DNA of 43,355 nt from Ferruginivarius sediminum (GTDB lineage Bacteria > Pseudomonadota > Alphaproteobacteria > Kiloniellales > Rhodovibrionaceae), in contig NZ_QPMH01000028.1 in NCBI RefSeq assembly GCF_003344765.1, forward strand, positions 1-43,355, in the 5' to 3' direction. Under the pieces are notes generated by a model. The model saw nothing but the letters and a program-made list of their open reading frames with translations. It ran no database searches and was not told the origin of the DNA. Made by a program: the position numbers and the translations under genes. Below are positions 33,629 to 40,710 of this stretch, piece after piece. The stretch's first letter is position 1. The number at the start of each line of letters is the position of its first letter.

Positions 33629-36624
33629 CCCTCGTCCTCGAAGGTGCCCGCCGACCACTCCTGAACGCGGGAGAGGTGGCGGTAGTCGGAATAGCGGGGC
33701 GCGAAGGCCGGGCGCGGCACGGCGCGGTAGGGCGTTTGCGGGTCCTCGAAGGCCGTCACCAATTCCTGCAACCCCGCGAAGGCCTGTTCCGCCAGTTCGC
33801 CAGGATCGCCCTTCACGGCCCGGATCTCCCCCGGTGGATTGCCGCCGGTGAGACGCCAATAGGCGATGGCGCCGACCTCCGCCGTCGGCACGTCCGCGAA
33901 CGCGCCGGCCGCCGCGATGGCGGCCTCCAGGGGAAGCTGCGGCGAGAAGCCAAGGCGGACGGACTTCTCGCTGGGCACGCCGCCGGTCTTGTAGTCGATG
34001 ATGGCAAGCCGGCCGTCGGCGCCGCGTTCGATGCGGTCCGCCTTGGCGGTCAGGGTGAAGGTCCGCCCGTCCGCCCCCGGAAGTTCGCGATGACCTTTGC
34101 GCTCCGCGAAGACATGCAGGCCGCCGGCGCGGCGCGCGCGCTCCTGCGCGGCCAGCCATTCGGCGATGCGCGCGAATCGCGGCCACCAGAAGGCGCGAAC
34201 GCCGGGGCGCACGCCGAGGCGGTCGAAGGCCTCCCGGCCCAGGCGCAGCAGTTCCGTTTCCGGATCGTCCGGCAGCGCGTTCGGGTAGGCCCACACGAAG
34301 CGCTCCAGCACCTTGTGGATCAGCGTGCCGTGTTCCGCCGCCCCCGGATCCTGGTCCAGCGGGTCCAGCGGCCGCAGCTTCAGGATACGTTCGGCGTAAA
34401 GCGCGTAGGGATCGCGCATCCACATTTCGACCCTGGTGACGGAGAGTTTCGTGGGCCGCGCGGTCCGGGGCGGCCGTGGCTCCGGCGGGGCGATTAGGAT
34501 GCTGCGTGCCGGCGTGTCGAGTTGCCGCGCCCAGTCCAGCCAGCGCTCTTCGCCGGCCGTCAGGCGTTCCAGCCCCAGCGCGTCCAGCACCGCGTCCAGG
34601 CGCAGCAGCCAGCGCGACGGTACGCTCGGCGCCCCCTCCACCCGTGTGGCGCGGGTCAGCACCACCTCGCTGGCCGAGGCCGCCTGGGCAAAGTCGTGCG
34701 CCATCAGGCCGATGCGGCGCTCCACCGGCGGCAGGCCGAAGCCGGCGCGCATCGGGCGGCTGAGCCAGGGGCCGGGGTCGCTCTCCGCCGGCCAGGTGCC
34801 CTCGTTCAGGCCGCCGAGGATCAGCAGGTCGGCGCGCTGCATCCGTGCTTCCAGCGGACCCCAGATCGCCAGCCGGGGATGCCCGCCATACCGGGGCCGC
34901 ACCTCCCGCCCCGCCATCAGGCCGTCCAGCAGCGCGGGATAGCGCGTGCCGCCGATGACGGGCGCGGCGTCGGCGTTGCGGGTCAGCTCGCTGGCGAAGT
35001 CCGCCGCCGTCTCCCCCGCGTCCCCGGCCCACAGCCGGGCGGGGCCGGGCTCGCGGTCGGTGGCTGCCAGTGCCTCGGCAAAGCGCATGTGCGCCTCGAC
35101 GGCGTCGGCTAGCGGGATATCGGCGGTGGCGAGCGCTGCCTCCGCCTCGGCCGCCATGTCGCGCAGGTTCTCCAGCCAGAGGCGCAACCCCGCTTCGTCG
35201 TCTTCCGGCAAGGCGTCCAGCAGGCCGGCGAAGCCCTTGCCGGGGCGCGGCCCGCGCAGGACCGCGACCTCCAGCGCCCGCACCCGCGCCCGGAAGGCGC
35301 CGGGATCCTGTCCGCCGGCCGCCAGCGGATGCTTCAACGCCGCCAGCAGCGACAGCGGCGCCAGGCCGTCCGCCAGCATCTGCGCGGTGAGGCGCAGGAA
35401 CGTGCCGGGCGCCGTGTCGCGCAGGGGCATGCCGGCGGAATCGTCGACGGTGAGACCCCAGCGCTTCAACTCGCTCGCCACCCGTCGCGCCAGACCCCGG
35501 TCGGGCGTCACCAGGGCGGCGGTGCGGCCCGGCACCTCCAGCGCCTGGCGCAGCATCAGGGCGATGGCGCTCGCTTCCTCTCCGGCGCCGGGGCAGTCCA
35601 GGCGATGCAGGCCGCCAAGGCCCAGTTCCAGGCGTTGAACGTCCGACCGGCCGGAGAGGTCGCGCCAGTCCGGCGTTGCCGCCGCCGGCTTCAGCGCCAG
35701 GTTGAGAAGCTCGCTGCGCGCCGGGGGCGTACGCTCGCCGCCCTCGGCGGGCCAGTCCCGCACATCGGCGCGGTCCAGCTTCATCCGGTCCAGCAGCCGC
35801 GCCATGTTGTGCTGCGGGTGGGTCGGGTCGGCCTTGACGGCGGTCCAGGTGGCCGCGTCGGCGCCGGTGTCGAGCCCGGGCAGCACGACGCGCCCGGGGG
35901 GCAGGCCCGCGACGACGTGCAGCAGGTCCGCCGTGGCGGGGATGGAGCCGGTGGAGCCCGCCGCGACGATGGGATGGGACGGCGGCTGACTGCGCCATGC
36001 TTCCGCCCACGCCTGCATCAGGCGGCGACGGCGGGCGGCGGGGCTTATGGCGCCTTCCTCTCCCTCGATTTGCGGCCACCAGGCCGTCAGGATGTCGAGA
36101 AATTCCAGCGTGATCTGCCAATGCCGGGCGTGTTCCGCCGGGACGAGGTCGCGCAGCTTGTCGAACGACAGCCCCTCGGTCTCCACCTGATCGAGGAGGC
36201 GGGCCAGTTCCCCGGCGAGGCGGGCGGCCTGATCGACGGTGGCCCGCTCCCTTTCGGCGCTGGCTTCGCCCCAGCGGTCGATCAGCCGGGTCAGCAGAAG
36301 CTGCCGCCGCAACTCGGGCAGGGCGGGCGGGATATCGGCGTCGTAGCGGCCGCCGGCCGGGCCGGCCTCGCCACTGAGGACCAATTCCTCGGCGTCCAGG
36401 TCGCCCAGCGGCAGCATCCGGGGCAGCAGCATCGCCGCCCCGCCGGAGAGACGCAGGAACGCCTCGTGCAACGTGCGGCATGCGCGCCGTGTCGGCAGCA
36501 GGACGGTCACGCGCGAGAGCGCAAGCGGGTCGCCGCCGGCCTCGTCGTAGAGCCCGCGCGCCAGTGCATCGACGAAGGAAACGCCGGGCGGGATCGTATG
36601 GACGGCCGGCCGTGTCGAGGTCAT
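33625..36624 (-). CDS. addB: AddAB double-strand break repair protein, subunit B
   Basis: A 999-residue partner of AddA, with an inactive helicase-like fold and a second nuclease domain. The nuclease signature LAIIDYKTGGVPSEKSVRLGFSPQLPLEAA is near the C-terminus. Where Bacillus AddB has a P-loop, this protein has VTVLLPTRRACRTLHEAF, so the N-terminal half should not hydrolyse ATP. The protein has too few Cys for the four-Cys iron-sulfur cluster of Bacillus AddB. Both features fit the alphaproteobacterial AddB form. ATG at 36624 overlaps the murU stop (ATGA, 36621-36624), and its own stop overlaps the addA start. Upstream in-frame sequence to 36714 lies within murU. Confidence 0.95.
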   Translation of the reverse strand: MTSTRPAVHTIPPGVSFVDALARGLYDEAGGDPLALSRVTVLLPTRRACRTLHEAFLRLSGGAAMLLPRMLPLGDLDAEELVLSGEAGPAGGRYDADIPPALPELRRQLLLTRLIDRWGEASAERERATVDQAARLAGELARLLDQVETEGLSFDKLRDLVPAEHARHWQITLEFLDILTAWWPQIEGEEGAISPAARRRRLMQAWAEAWRSQPPSHPIVAAGSTGSIPATADLLHVVAGLPPGRVVLPGLDTGADAATWTAVKADPTHPQHNMARLLDRMKLDRADVRDWPAEGGERTPPARSELLNLALKPAAATPDWRDLSGRSDVQRLELGLGGLHRLDCPGAGEEASAIALMLRQALEVPGRTAALVTPDRGLARRVASELKRWGLTVDDSAGMPLRDTAPGTFLRLTAQMLADGLAPLSLLAALKHPLAAGGQDPGAFRARVRALEVAVLRGPRPGKGFAGLLDALPEDDEAGLRLWLENLRDMAAEAEAALATADIPLADAVEAHMRFAEALAATDREPGPARLWAGDAGETAADFASELTRNADAAPVIGGTRYPALLDGLMAGREVRPRYGGHPRLAIWGPLEARMQRADLLILGGLNEGTWPAESDPGPWLSRPMRAGFGLPPVERRIGLMAHDFAQAASASEVVLTRATRVEGAPSVPSRWLLRLDAVLDALGLERLTAGEERWLDWARQLDTPARSILIAPPEPRPPRTARPTKLSVTRVEMWMRDPYALYAERILKLRPLDPLDQDPGAAEHGTLIHKVLERFVWAYPNALPDDPETELLRLGREAFDRLGVRPGVRAFWWPRFARIAEWLAAQERARRAGGLHVFAERKGHRELPGADGRTFTLTAKADRIERGADGRLAIIDYKTGGVPSEKSVRLGFSPQLPLEAAIAAAGAFADVPTAEVGAIAYWRLTGGNPPGEIRAVKGDPGELAEQAFAGLQELVTAFEDPQTPYRAVPRPAFAPRYSDYRHLSRVQEWSAGTFEDEG

Positions 36625-37367
36625 CGCGCCTCTTCGTGTTCCGCCCGGAAGCCCAGCTCCTGCAACTCGCCCGCCGCGAACTCCAGGTCGTGCGGCGTGC
36701 CGATGTGGAACCACATGCCGTCGTGCGGCAGCGCGAACAGGCGTTCGGCCGCTTCCGCCTGGTCGTAGAGCACGTTCAGCGAAAACGGCGGATCCGGTGC
36801 GTAGCGGAACAGGCGCGGGTGCAGCATCTGGATGCCGGTGAAGGCGAAGGGCGCCACCTCGAAGCCCTGGCGCCGCCGCGCCCGGCCCATCGGATCGAGG
36901 ATGAAATCGCCGGACCCCTCGTACCCCATCGCGAAGACGGTTTCGTGGACCAGCAGCAGCGCGTCCATCGCCGTGTCGTCCCAGGCGTCGGCAAGGCGCT
37001 CCAGGGCGGGGCTGTGGCCCTCCAGCCAGAAGAGGTCGCCGTTGAGGACGTAGAACGGTTCGTCGCCCAGCTCGGCAAGCGCGTTGGCGACCCCGCCGCC
37101 GGTGTCCAGCAGGTCGTCCTCGTGGCTCAAAACGATCTTCGGGATCTTCCGGCCACGCAGGTGCCGCTCTAGTTGCTCCGCCAGATGGTGGGTGTTGACG
37201 ATGGCCTTCTCGACACCGGCGTCGGCCAGCCGATCGAGGATGCGGTCGATCAGGGGCTGGCCCATCAACTCGACCATGGGTTTCGGTATCTTCTCGGTGA
37301 TCGGACGCATGCGCTTGCCGAAACCGGCGGCAAGCACCATCGCCGTCCGCGGGCGCCAGTCGCTCAT
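36621..37367 (-). CDS. murU: MurNAc-1-phosphate uridylyltransferase-type nucleotidyltransferase
   Basis: A 248-residue sugar-nucleotide transferase of the MurU type, predicted to make UDP-MurNAc from MurNAc 1-phosphate and UTP in the recycling route that bypasses de novo synthesis and fosfomycin. Motifs: AMVLAAGFGKRMRPITEKIPKPMVEL (nucleotide-binding signature near residue 10), HEDDLLDTGGGVANAL, FYVLNGDLFWLE with a metal-binding Asp, and GMWFHIGTPHDLE at the end. The partner kinase AmgK is encoded just upstream with an ATGA overlap (37364-37367), which is the strongest reason for choosing MurU over other nucleotidyltransferases. The product is cytosolic. Confidence 0.88.
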   Translation of the reverse strand: MSDWRPRTAMVLAAGFGKRMRPITEKIPKPMVELMGQPLIDRILDRLADAGVEKAIVNTHHLAEQLERHLRGRKIPKIVLSHEDDLLDTGGGVANALAELGDEPFYVLNGDLFWLEGHSPALERLADAWDDTAMDALLLVHETVFAMGYEGSGDFILDPMGRARRRQGFEVAPFAFTGIQMLHPRLFRYAPDPPFSLNVLYDQAEAAERLFALPHDGMWFHIGTPHDLEFAAGELQELGFRAEHEEAR

Positions 37368-38383
37368 GCCGTCGTCTCCTGTGCCGGGATGCGGCGGAAG
37401 CCGGCGGGAACCGTCTCGTCGAACCACGCCTTCACCGGACGCAGCGCCGGGTCTTCCAGCGCCGCCTCCAGAAGCCGCCACAGCCGCGGGATGTGCCGTA
37501 GATAGCCGGGCTTGCCGTCGCGATGCGCCAAGCGGGTGAAGATGCCGAGAACCTTGGCGTGACGCTGTGCCGCCATGACGGTGTAGGCCGAACGGAACGC
37601 CGCCGCGTCCAGGGCGGGGAAGGCGGCAAGGTAGCGCGCGATCATTGCCTGCTCGATCTGTGCCGGCACGTCGCGGCGCGCGTCCTGCAGCAGGCTTGCC
37701 AGATCGTACGCACAGCAACCGATCACCGCGTCCTGGAAATCCAGCAGGCCGCACGCCGACGTGCCCGCGCGCCCTTTCAGCAGCATCAGGTTGTCCGGAA
37801 AGAAATCGCGCAGCACCAGGGTCTCCGGCACCGCTTCGAGCCACCGCAGCGAGTCCGTCCAGGCCGCGGCATAGGCGGCGCGGGTGGCGGTATCCGCCCT
37901 TATGCCGACCGCTGGCAGGTACCAGTCGGTCAGTAGCTGCGCCTCGCGGTCGACCAGCAGGGCGTTGTCGTAGGCCGGCAAGGCCGCTGCCGCCGCGCGG
38001 GCGGGGGACCAGGCCGCGTGCAGCGCGATCAGGGTATCCGTTGCCAGCGTATAGAGCGCCGGCCCATCGTCGGGGCTTTCCAGAAGCACGCGGGCGAAGG
38101 TGCGGTCGCCGAAGTCCTCAAGAAGCAGCAGCCCCCTGTCCTCGTCCGCCGCCTCGATGCGCGGCGCGCTGAAGCCCATGTCGGCAAGCAGTTCGGCGAC
38201 GGCGCGGAACGGGCGGACGCTTTCCACCTCTGGCGGGGCGTCCATCAGCACGGCGTTGCGCTGCGCGCCTTCCACGCGCTCGTACCGGCGGAACGAGGCG
38301 TCGCCGCTCAACGGCCGGCGCCGGGCCCGGCCCCAGCCGGCAGCCGCCAGGAAATCCGCGATATGGCTGTCGCGCTCAGTCAA
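37364..38383 (-). CDS. amgK: Anomeric MurNAc/GlcNAc kinase (aminoglycoside phosphotransferase fold)
   Basis: A 339-residue kinase predicted to phosphorylate MurNAc/GlcNAc at C1 for peptidoglycan recycling. The APH-like fold shows RRPLSGDASFRRYERV near the N-terminus, GLLLLEDFGDRTFARVL, the catalytic loop LVLRDFFPDNLMLL (Asp and Asn retained, Leu before Arg instead of His) and the metal-binding GLLDFQDAVIGCCAYDLASLL. The TTG start at 38383 overlaps the tsaE end by eight bases; AAGGGG lies about ten bases upstream. No better ATG is seen before the conserved domain begins. It is coupled to murU by ATGA, and the pair supports both calls. Confidence 0.9.
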   Translation of the reverse strand: MTERDSHIADFLAAAGWGRARRRPLSGDASFRRYERVEGAQRNAVLMDAPPEVESVRPFRAVAELLADMGFSAPRIEAADEDRGLLLLEDFGDRTFARVLLESPDDGPALYTLATDTLIALHAAWSPARAAAAALPAYDNALLVDREAQLLTDWYLPAVGIRADTATRAAYAAAWTDSLRWLEAVPETLVLRDFFPDNLMLLKGRAGTSACGLLDFQDAVIGCCAYDLASLLQDARRDVPAQIEQAMIARYLAAFPALDAAAFRSAYTVMAAQRHAKVLGIFTRLAHRDGKPGYLRHIPRLWRLLEAALEDPALRPVKAWFDETVPAGFRRIPAQETTA

Positions 38384-38882
38384 GCTCTTGCAGCCCCTTC
38401 AAACGTTCCGCCCAGTCGCCGGCAGCCTGCAGAATCGCAAGCCGGCCCTCGCCATCCTCGGGGAAGGTCATCAGCAGGTCCAGATGATCCCTCGGCAGGC
38501 GGCGCCCCAGTCGTTCCGGCCATTCCACCAGAACGATCCCCTCGTCCAGGGCCTCGTCCCAGCCCAGCTCGTCGATCTCGTCCGGGTCGCCGATGCGGTA
38601 GAGGTCGAAGTGCCAAACCGTGGCTGGTTGCCGCGCGTAGGTCTGCACCAGCGTGAAGGTGGGGCTTGGCACGTCCTCGGGCATGACGCGGCCGTCCGGG
38701 CGCGGCAGGGCGTTGATGAAGGCGCGGGCCAGCGCGGTCTTGCCGCTGCCAAGCTCGCCGGTGAGCGCGATGACGTCGCCCGCCCGCGCCAGATGGGCCA
38801 GCGTCCGGCCCAGCGCGGCGGTCGCGGCCTCGTCCGCGAGGTGGATCGAGATGGCCTCGGCAAGGGGCTTGGCATCGGACAT
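38376..38882 (-). CDS. tsaE: tRNA t6A biosynthesis ATPase TsaE
   Basis: A 168-residue P-loop ATPase that works with TsaB and TsaD in making t6A37 on ANN-reading tRNAs. Motifs: Walker A ALTGELGSGKTALARAF, the family-typical VPSPTFTLVQTY, VWHFDLYRIGDPDEIDELG and the Walker-B-like IVLVEWPERLGRRLP. The ATG at 38882 is used; an in-frame GTG/ATG reading to 38921 adds 13 unlike residues. First gene of the five-gene overlapping operon; its promoter must lie in the 129-base divergent region shared with the ferredoxin reductase gene. In Caulobacter and rhizobia tsaE commonly follows divL directly; here two genes intervene. Confidence 0.94.
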   Translation of the reverse strand: MSDAKPLAEAISIHLADEAATAALGRTLAHLARAGDVIALTGELGSGKTALARAFINALPRPDGRVMPEDVPSPTFTLVQTYARQPATVWHFDLYRIGDPDEIDELGWDEALDEGIVLVEWPERLGRRLPRDHLDLLMTFPEDGEGRLAILQAAGDWAERLKGLQELD

Positions 38883-39011
38883 GATGGATTCGGTTGTAAC
38901 GGCCTTCTCGCGGGGCGGCAACCGTGGCAGGCAGCCTTGTCAAGCAACTGCCGCCCCGCCATGTTACGACCCGCAGCGTTGCCGGGAAATCCGCCTGATT
39001 CGGGAGTGTCC

Positions 39012-40046
39012 ATGAGCGAGACCGTGGAGAGCACGGACGTCGTGATCGTCGGCGCCGGGCCGGTGGGCCTGTTCGCCGTGTTCGAGCTGGGTATGCTGAA
39101 GATCCGCGCCCACGTCGTCGACTCGCTCGACGTGATCGGCGGGCAGTGCCAGGCACTCTATCCCGAGAAGCCAATCTACGACATTCCCGGCTATCCCCGC
39201 ATCCAGGCCGGCGAGCTGGTGCGCCGGCTGGAGGAGCAGGCCGAGCCGTTTCAGCCGCGCTATCACCTTGGCCAGCGTGTGGAGAAGCTGACGCCGCGCG
39301 AGGGCGGGCGCTGGCTGGTGGAAACCTCGGCCGGCACGCGGATCGAGTGCGCTGGCGTGGTGATCGCCGCCGGTGTCGGCGCGTTTGGTCCGAACCGCCC
39401 GCCGCTTGCTGGTATCGAGGCCTACGAGGGGCGCGGCCCCGGCGTCGGGGTGCACTACATGGTCGGCCGGCGGGAGGATTTCCGCGGCAAGCGAGTGGTC
39501 ATCGCCGGCGGCGGCGATTCGGCGCTGGACTGGACGCTGTCGCTGGCGGAGTTTGCAGAGAAGGTCTACGTCGTCCACCGCCGCAACAAGTTCCGCGCCG
39601 CCCCGGAAAGCGTCAGCCGGATGCGCGCGCTTGCCGAGGCGCCGGAGAGCGGGGTGGAACTGGTGATTCCCTATCAGCTTCACGGCTTGGAAGGGCGGGA
39701 CGGCAACCTGGATGCCGTCATTGTCAGCACCCTGGACGGAGAGACGCGGCGCCTGCAAGCCGACGCGCTGTTGCCGTTCTTCGGCCTGTCGATGAACCTC
39801 GGTCCCATTGCAGAGTGGGGCCTGCGCCTGGAGCGGGACCTCATCACAGTCGATCCCGCGACCTGTGCCACTTCGACGGCAGGCATATACGCCATCGGCG
39901 ACATCGCCACTTATCCGAACAAGCTGAAGCTGATCCTCTGTGGGTTCTCCGAGGCGGCGATGGCCGCGCACGACATCTTCTCCCGCGTCTACCCGGACGA
40001 GGTGCTGCACTGGGAATACTCCACGACCAAGGGTGTTCCGGGGTAA
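39012..40046 (+). CDS. Ferredoxin/flavodoxin-NADP+ reductase (thioredoxin-reductase-like type)
   Basis: A 344-residue flavoprotein with FAD-binding VVIVGAGPVGLFAVFELG and IYDIPGYPRIQAGELV at the N-terminus. The NADP-binding Rossmann fold is KRVVIAGGGDSALDWTLSLAEFAEKVYVVHRR, and the FAD ribityl site is AGIYAIGDIATYPNKLKLILCGFSEAAMAAH. There is no C-x-x-C active site, so it is not a thioredoxin reductase; the C-terminal segment HWEYSTTKG is typical of YumC-like ferredoxin-NADP reductases. ATG at 39012 has GGGAG five bases upstream. A longer in-frame reading from 38100 lies antisense to tsaE and amgK and is a shadow. It is divergent from tsaE, convergent with the MazF-like gene, and ends before a strong hairpin terminator. 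Confidence 0.92.
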   Translation: MSETVESTDVVIVGAGPVGLFAVFELGMLKIRAHVVDSLDVIGGQCQALYPEKPIYDIPGYPRIQAGELVRRLEEQAEPFQPRYHLGQRVEKLTPREGGRWLVETSAGTRIECAGVVIAAGVGAFGPNRPPLAGIEAYEGRGPGVGVHYMVGRREDFRGKRVVIAGGGDSALDWTLSLAEFAEKVYVVHRRNKFRAAPESVSRMRALAEAPESGVELVIPYQLHGLEGRDGNLDAVIVSTLDGETRRLQADALLPFFGLSMNLGPIAEWGLRLERDLITVDPATCATSTAGIYAIGDIATYPNKLKLILCGFSEAAMAAHDIFSRVYPDEVLHWEYSTTKGVPG

Positions 40047-40098
40047 GGGGCGGCGCTTGGGCGGTGAGTTGGCGGTGTACGAAACGCCGTCTCATGCA

Positions 40099-40128
40099 AG
40101 AAGCCCCGCCGTGTGGGGCGGGGCTTCT
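40099..40128. terminator. Intrinsic terminator hairpin
   Basis: A perfect 12-base stem AGAAGCCCCGCC / GGCGGGGCTTCT around loop GTGTGG, 50 bases after the ferredoxin reductase stop. The A-rich and T-rich ends are short but placed as in bidirectional terminators; it can serve the reductase gene and perhaps the convergent toxin gene. Confidence 0.85.
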
Positions 40129-40240
40129 GGACAGTATGACAGTCTCTAGGTTGCCGGCGGCTTGTCATCGCCAATTCGACAACCTGCCCTGGGCCTCAGG
40201 GTCTTAAAGCCCGATAACCGGGATACCTAGGAGATATACG

Positions 40241-40648
40241 TCACTCGGGCCTGCTTAGCAAGTGGCCGAACCCCAGTCCGTATAGCACTGCATTTTTCAC
40301 GCCCTCTAAGTCAGTATTGGACAGAACCGGGTGCGTATATTTCCTACGGCCAATCTTGAAAGCGCTCAATCGATATAGGCCAAGGTTCATGACCATGTCG
40401 GCCTTGGCCCAACAAGGAAGGTCGTCTGGCTCGTCGGGGTGATAGTTCTTTGAAAAGCGGTAGACAAACGGCAATTCATGGCGTGGAGGCGATGTGCTAA
40501 TTGGCACGACCGTAACGATCTCCGAGCGATATGGCAGCTTTGGAGAGATTACGACAACTGGGCGCGGTTTGACCATTTCCGGCACGTTGAAGCCCGAGAA
40601 ATCGCACACAAAAACCTGTCCAGCGCGTGGGAAAAACTGTAATGGCAT
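40241..40648 (-). CDS. PemK/MazF-family toxin-like protein, orphan
   Basis: A 135-residue protein resembling MazF/PemK sequence-specific endoribonucleases: PRAGQVFVCDFSGF, then VKPRPVVVISPKLPYRSEIVTVVPISTSPP, the order of the first strands of the PemK/MazF barrel. The second half (LPCWAKADMVMNLGLYRLSAFKIGRRKY...) matches the family pattern around the TDQ/AKxxxI region only loosely. No antitoxin gene overlaps or adjoins it: upstream by 62 bases is the divL stop and downstream a terminator. GC is clearly lower than in neighbours, suggesting acquisition. A longer in-frame reading to 41116 lies within divL and is rejected. It may be an unaccompanied toxin remnant, a regulator using the fold, or a toxin with antitoxin elsewhere. 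Confidence 0.75.
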   Translation of the reverse strand: MPLQFFPRAGQVFVCDFSGFNVPEMVKPRPVVVISPKLPYRSEIVTVVPISTSPPRHELPFVYRFSKNYHPDEPDDLPCWAKADMVMNLGLYRLSAFKIGRRKYTHPVLSNTDLEGVKNAVLYGLGFGHLLSRPE

Positions 40649-40710
40649 GTCGAATTGATAGATTGAATTGAAATGGATTTGTGTCCGCGAAATTTTGTAG
40701 ACGTTTCCGC

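Noticed and set aside
33629..36481. A 2115-residue open frame that would extend addA far upstream
   Set aside because: The extra part lies within addB in another frame, is Arg/Gly/Ala-rich without motifs, and addA has a clean ATG overlapping the addB stop.
38100..39011. A 304-residue N-terminal extension of the ferredoxin reductase
   Set aside because: Antisense to amgK and tsaE; the flavoprotein starts at the ATG at 39012 with its own ribosome binding site.
39012..40046. Thioredoxin reductase
   Set aside because: The fold is similar, but the C-x-x-C redox motif is missing.
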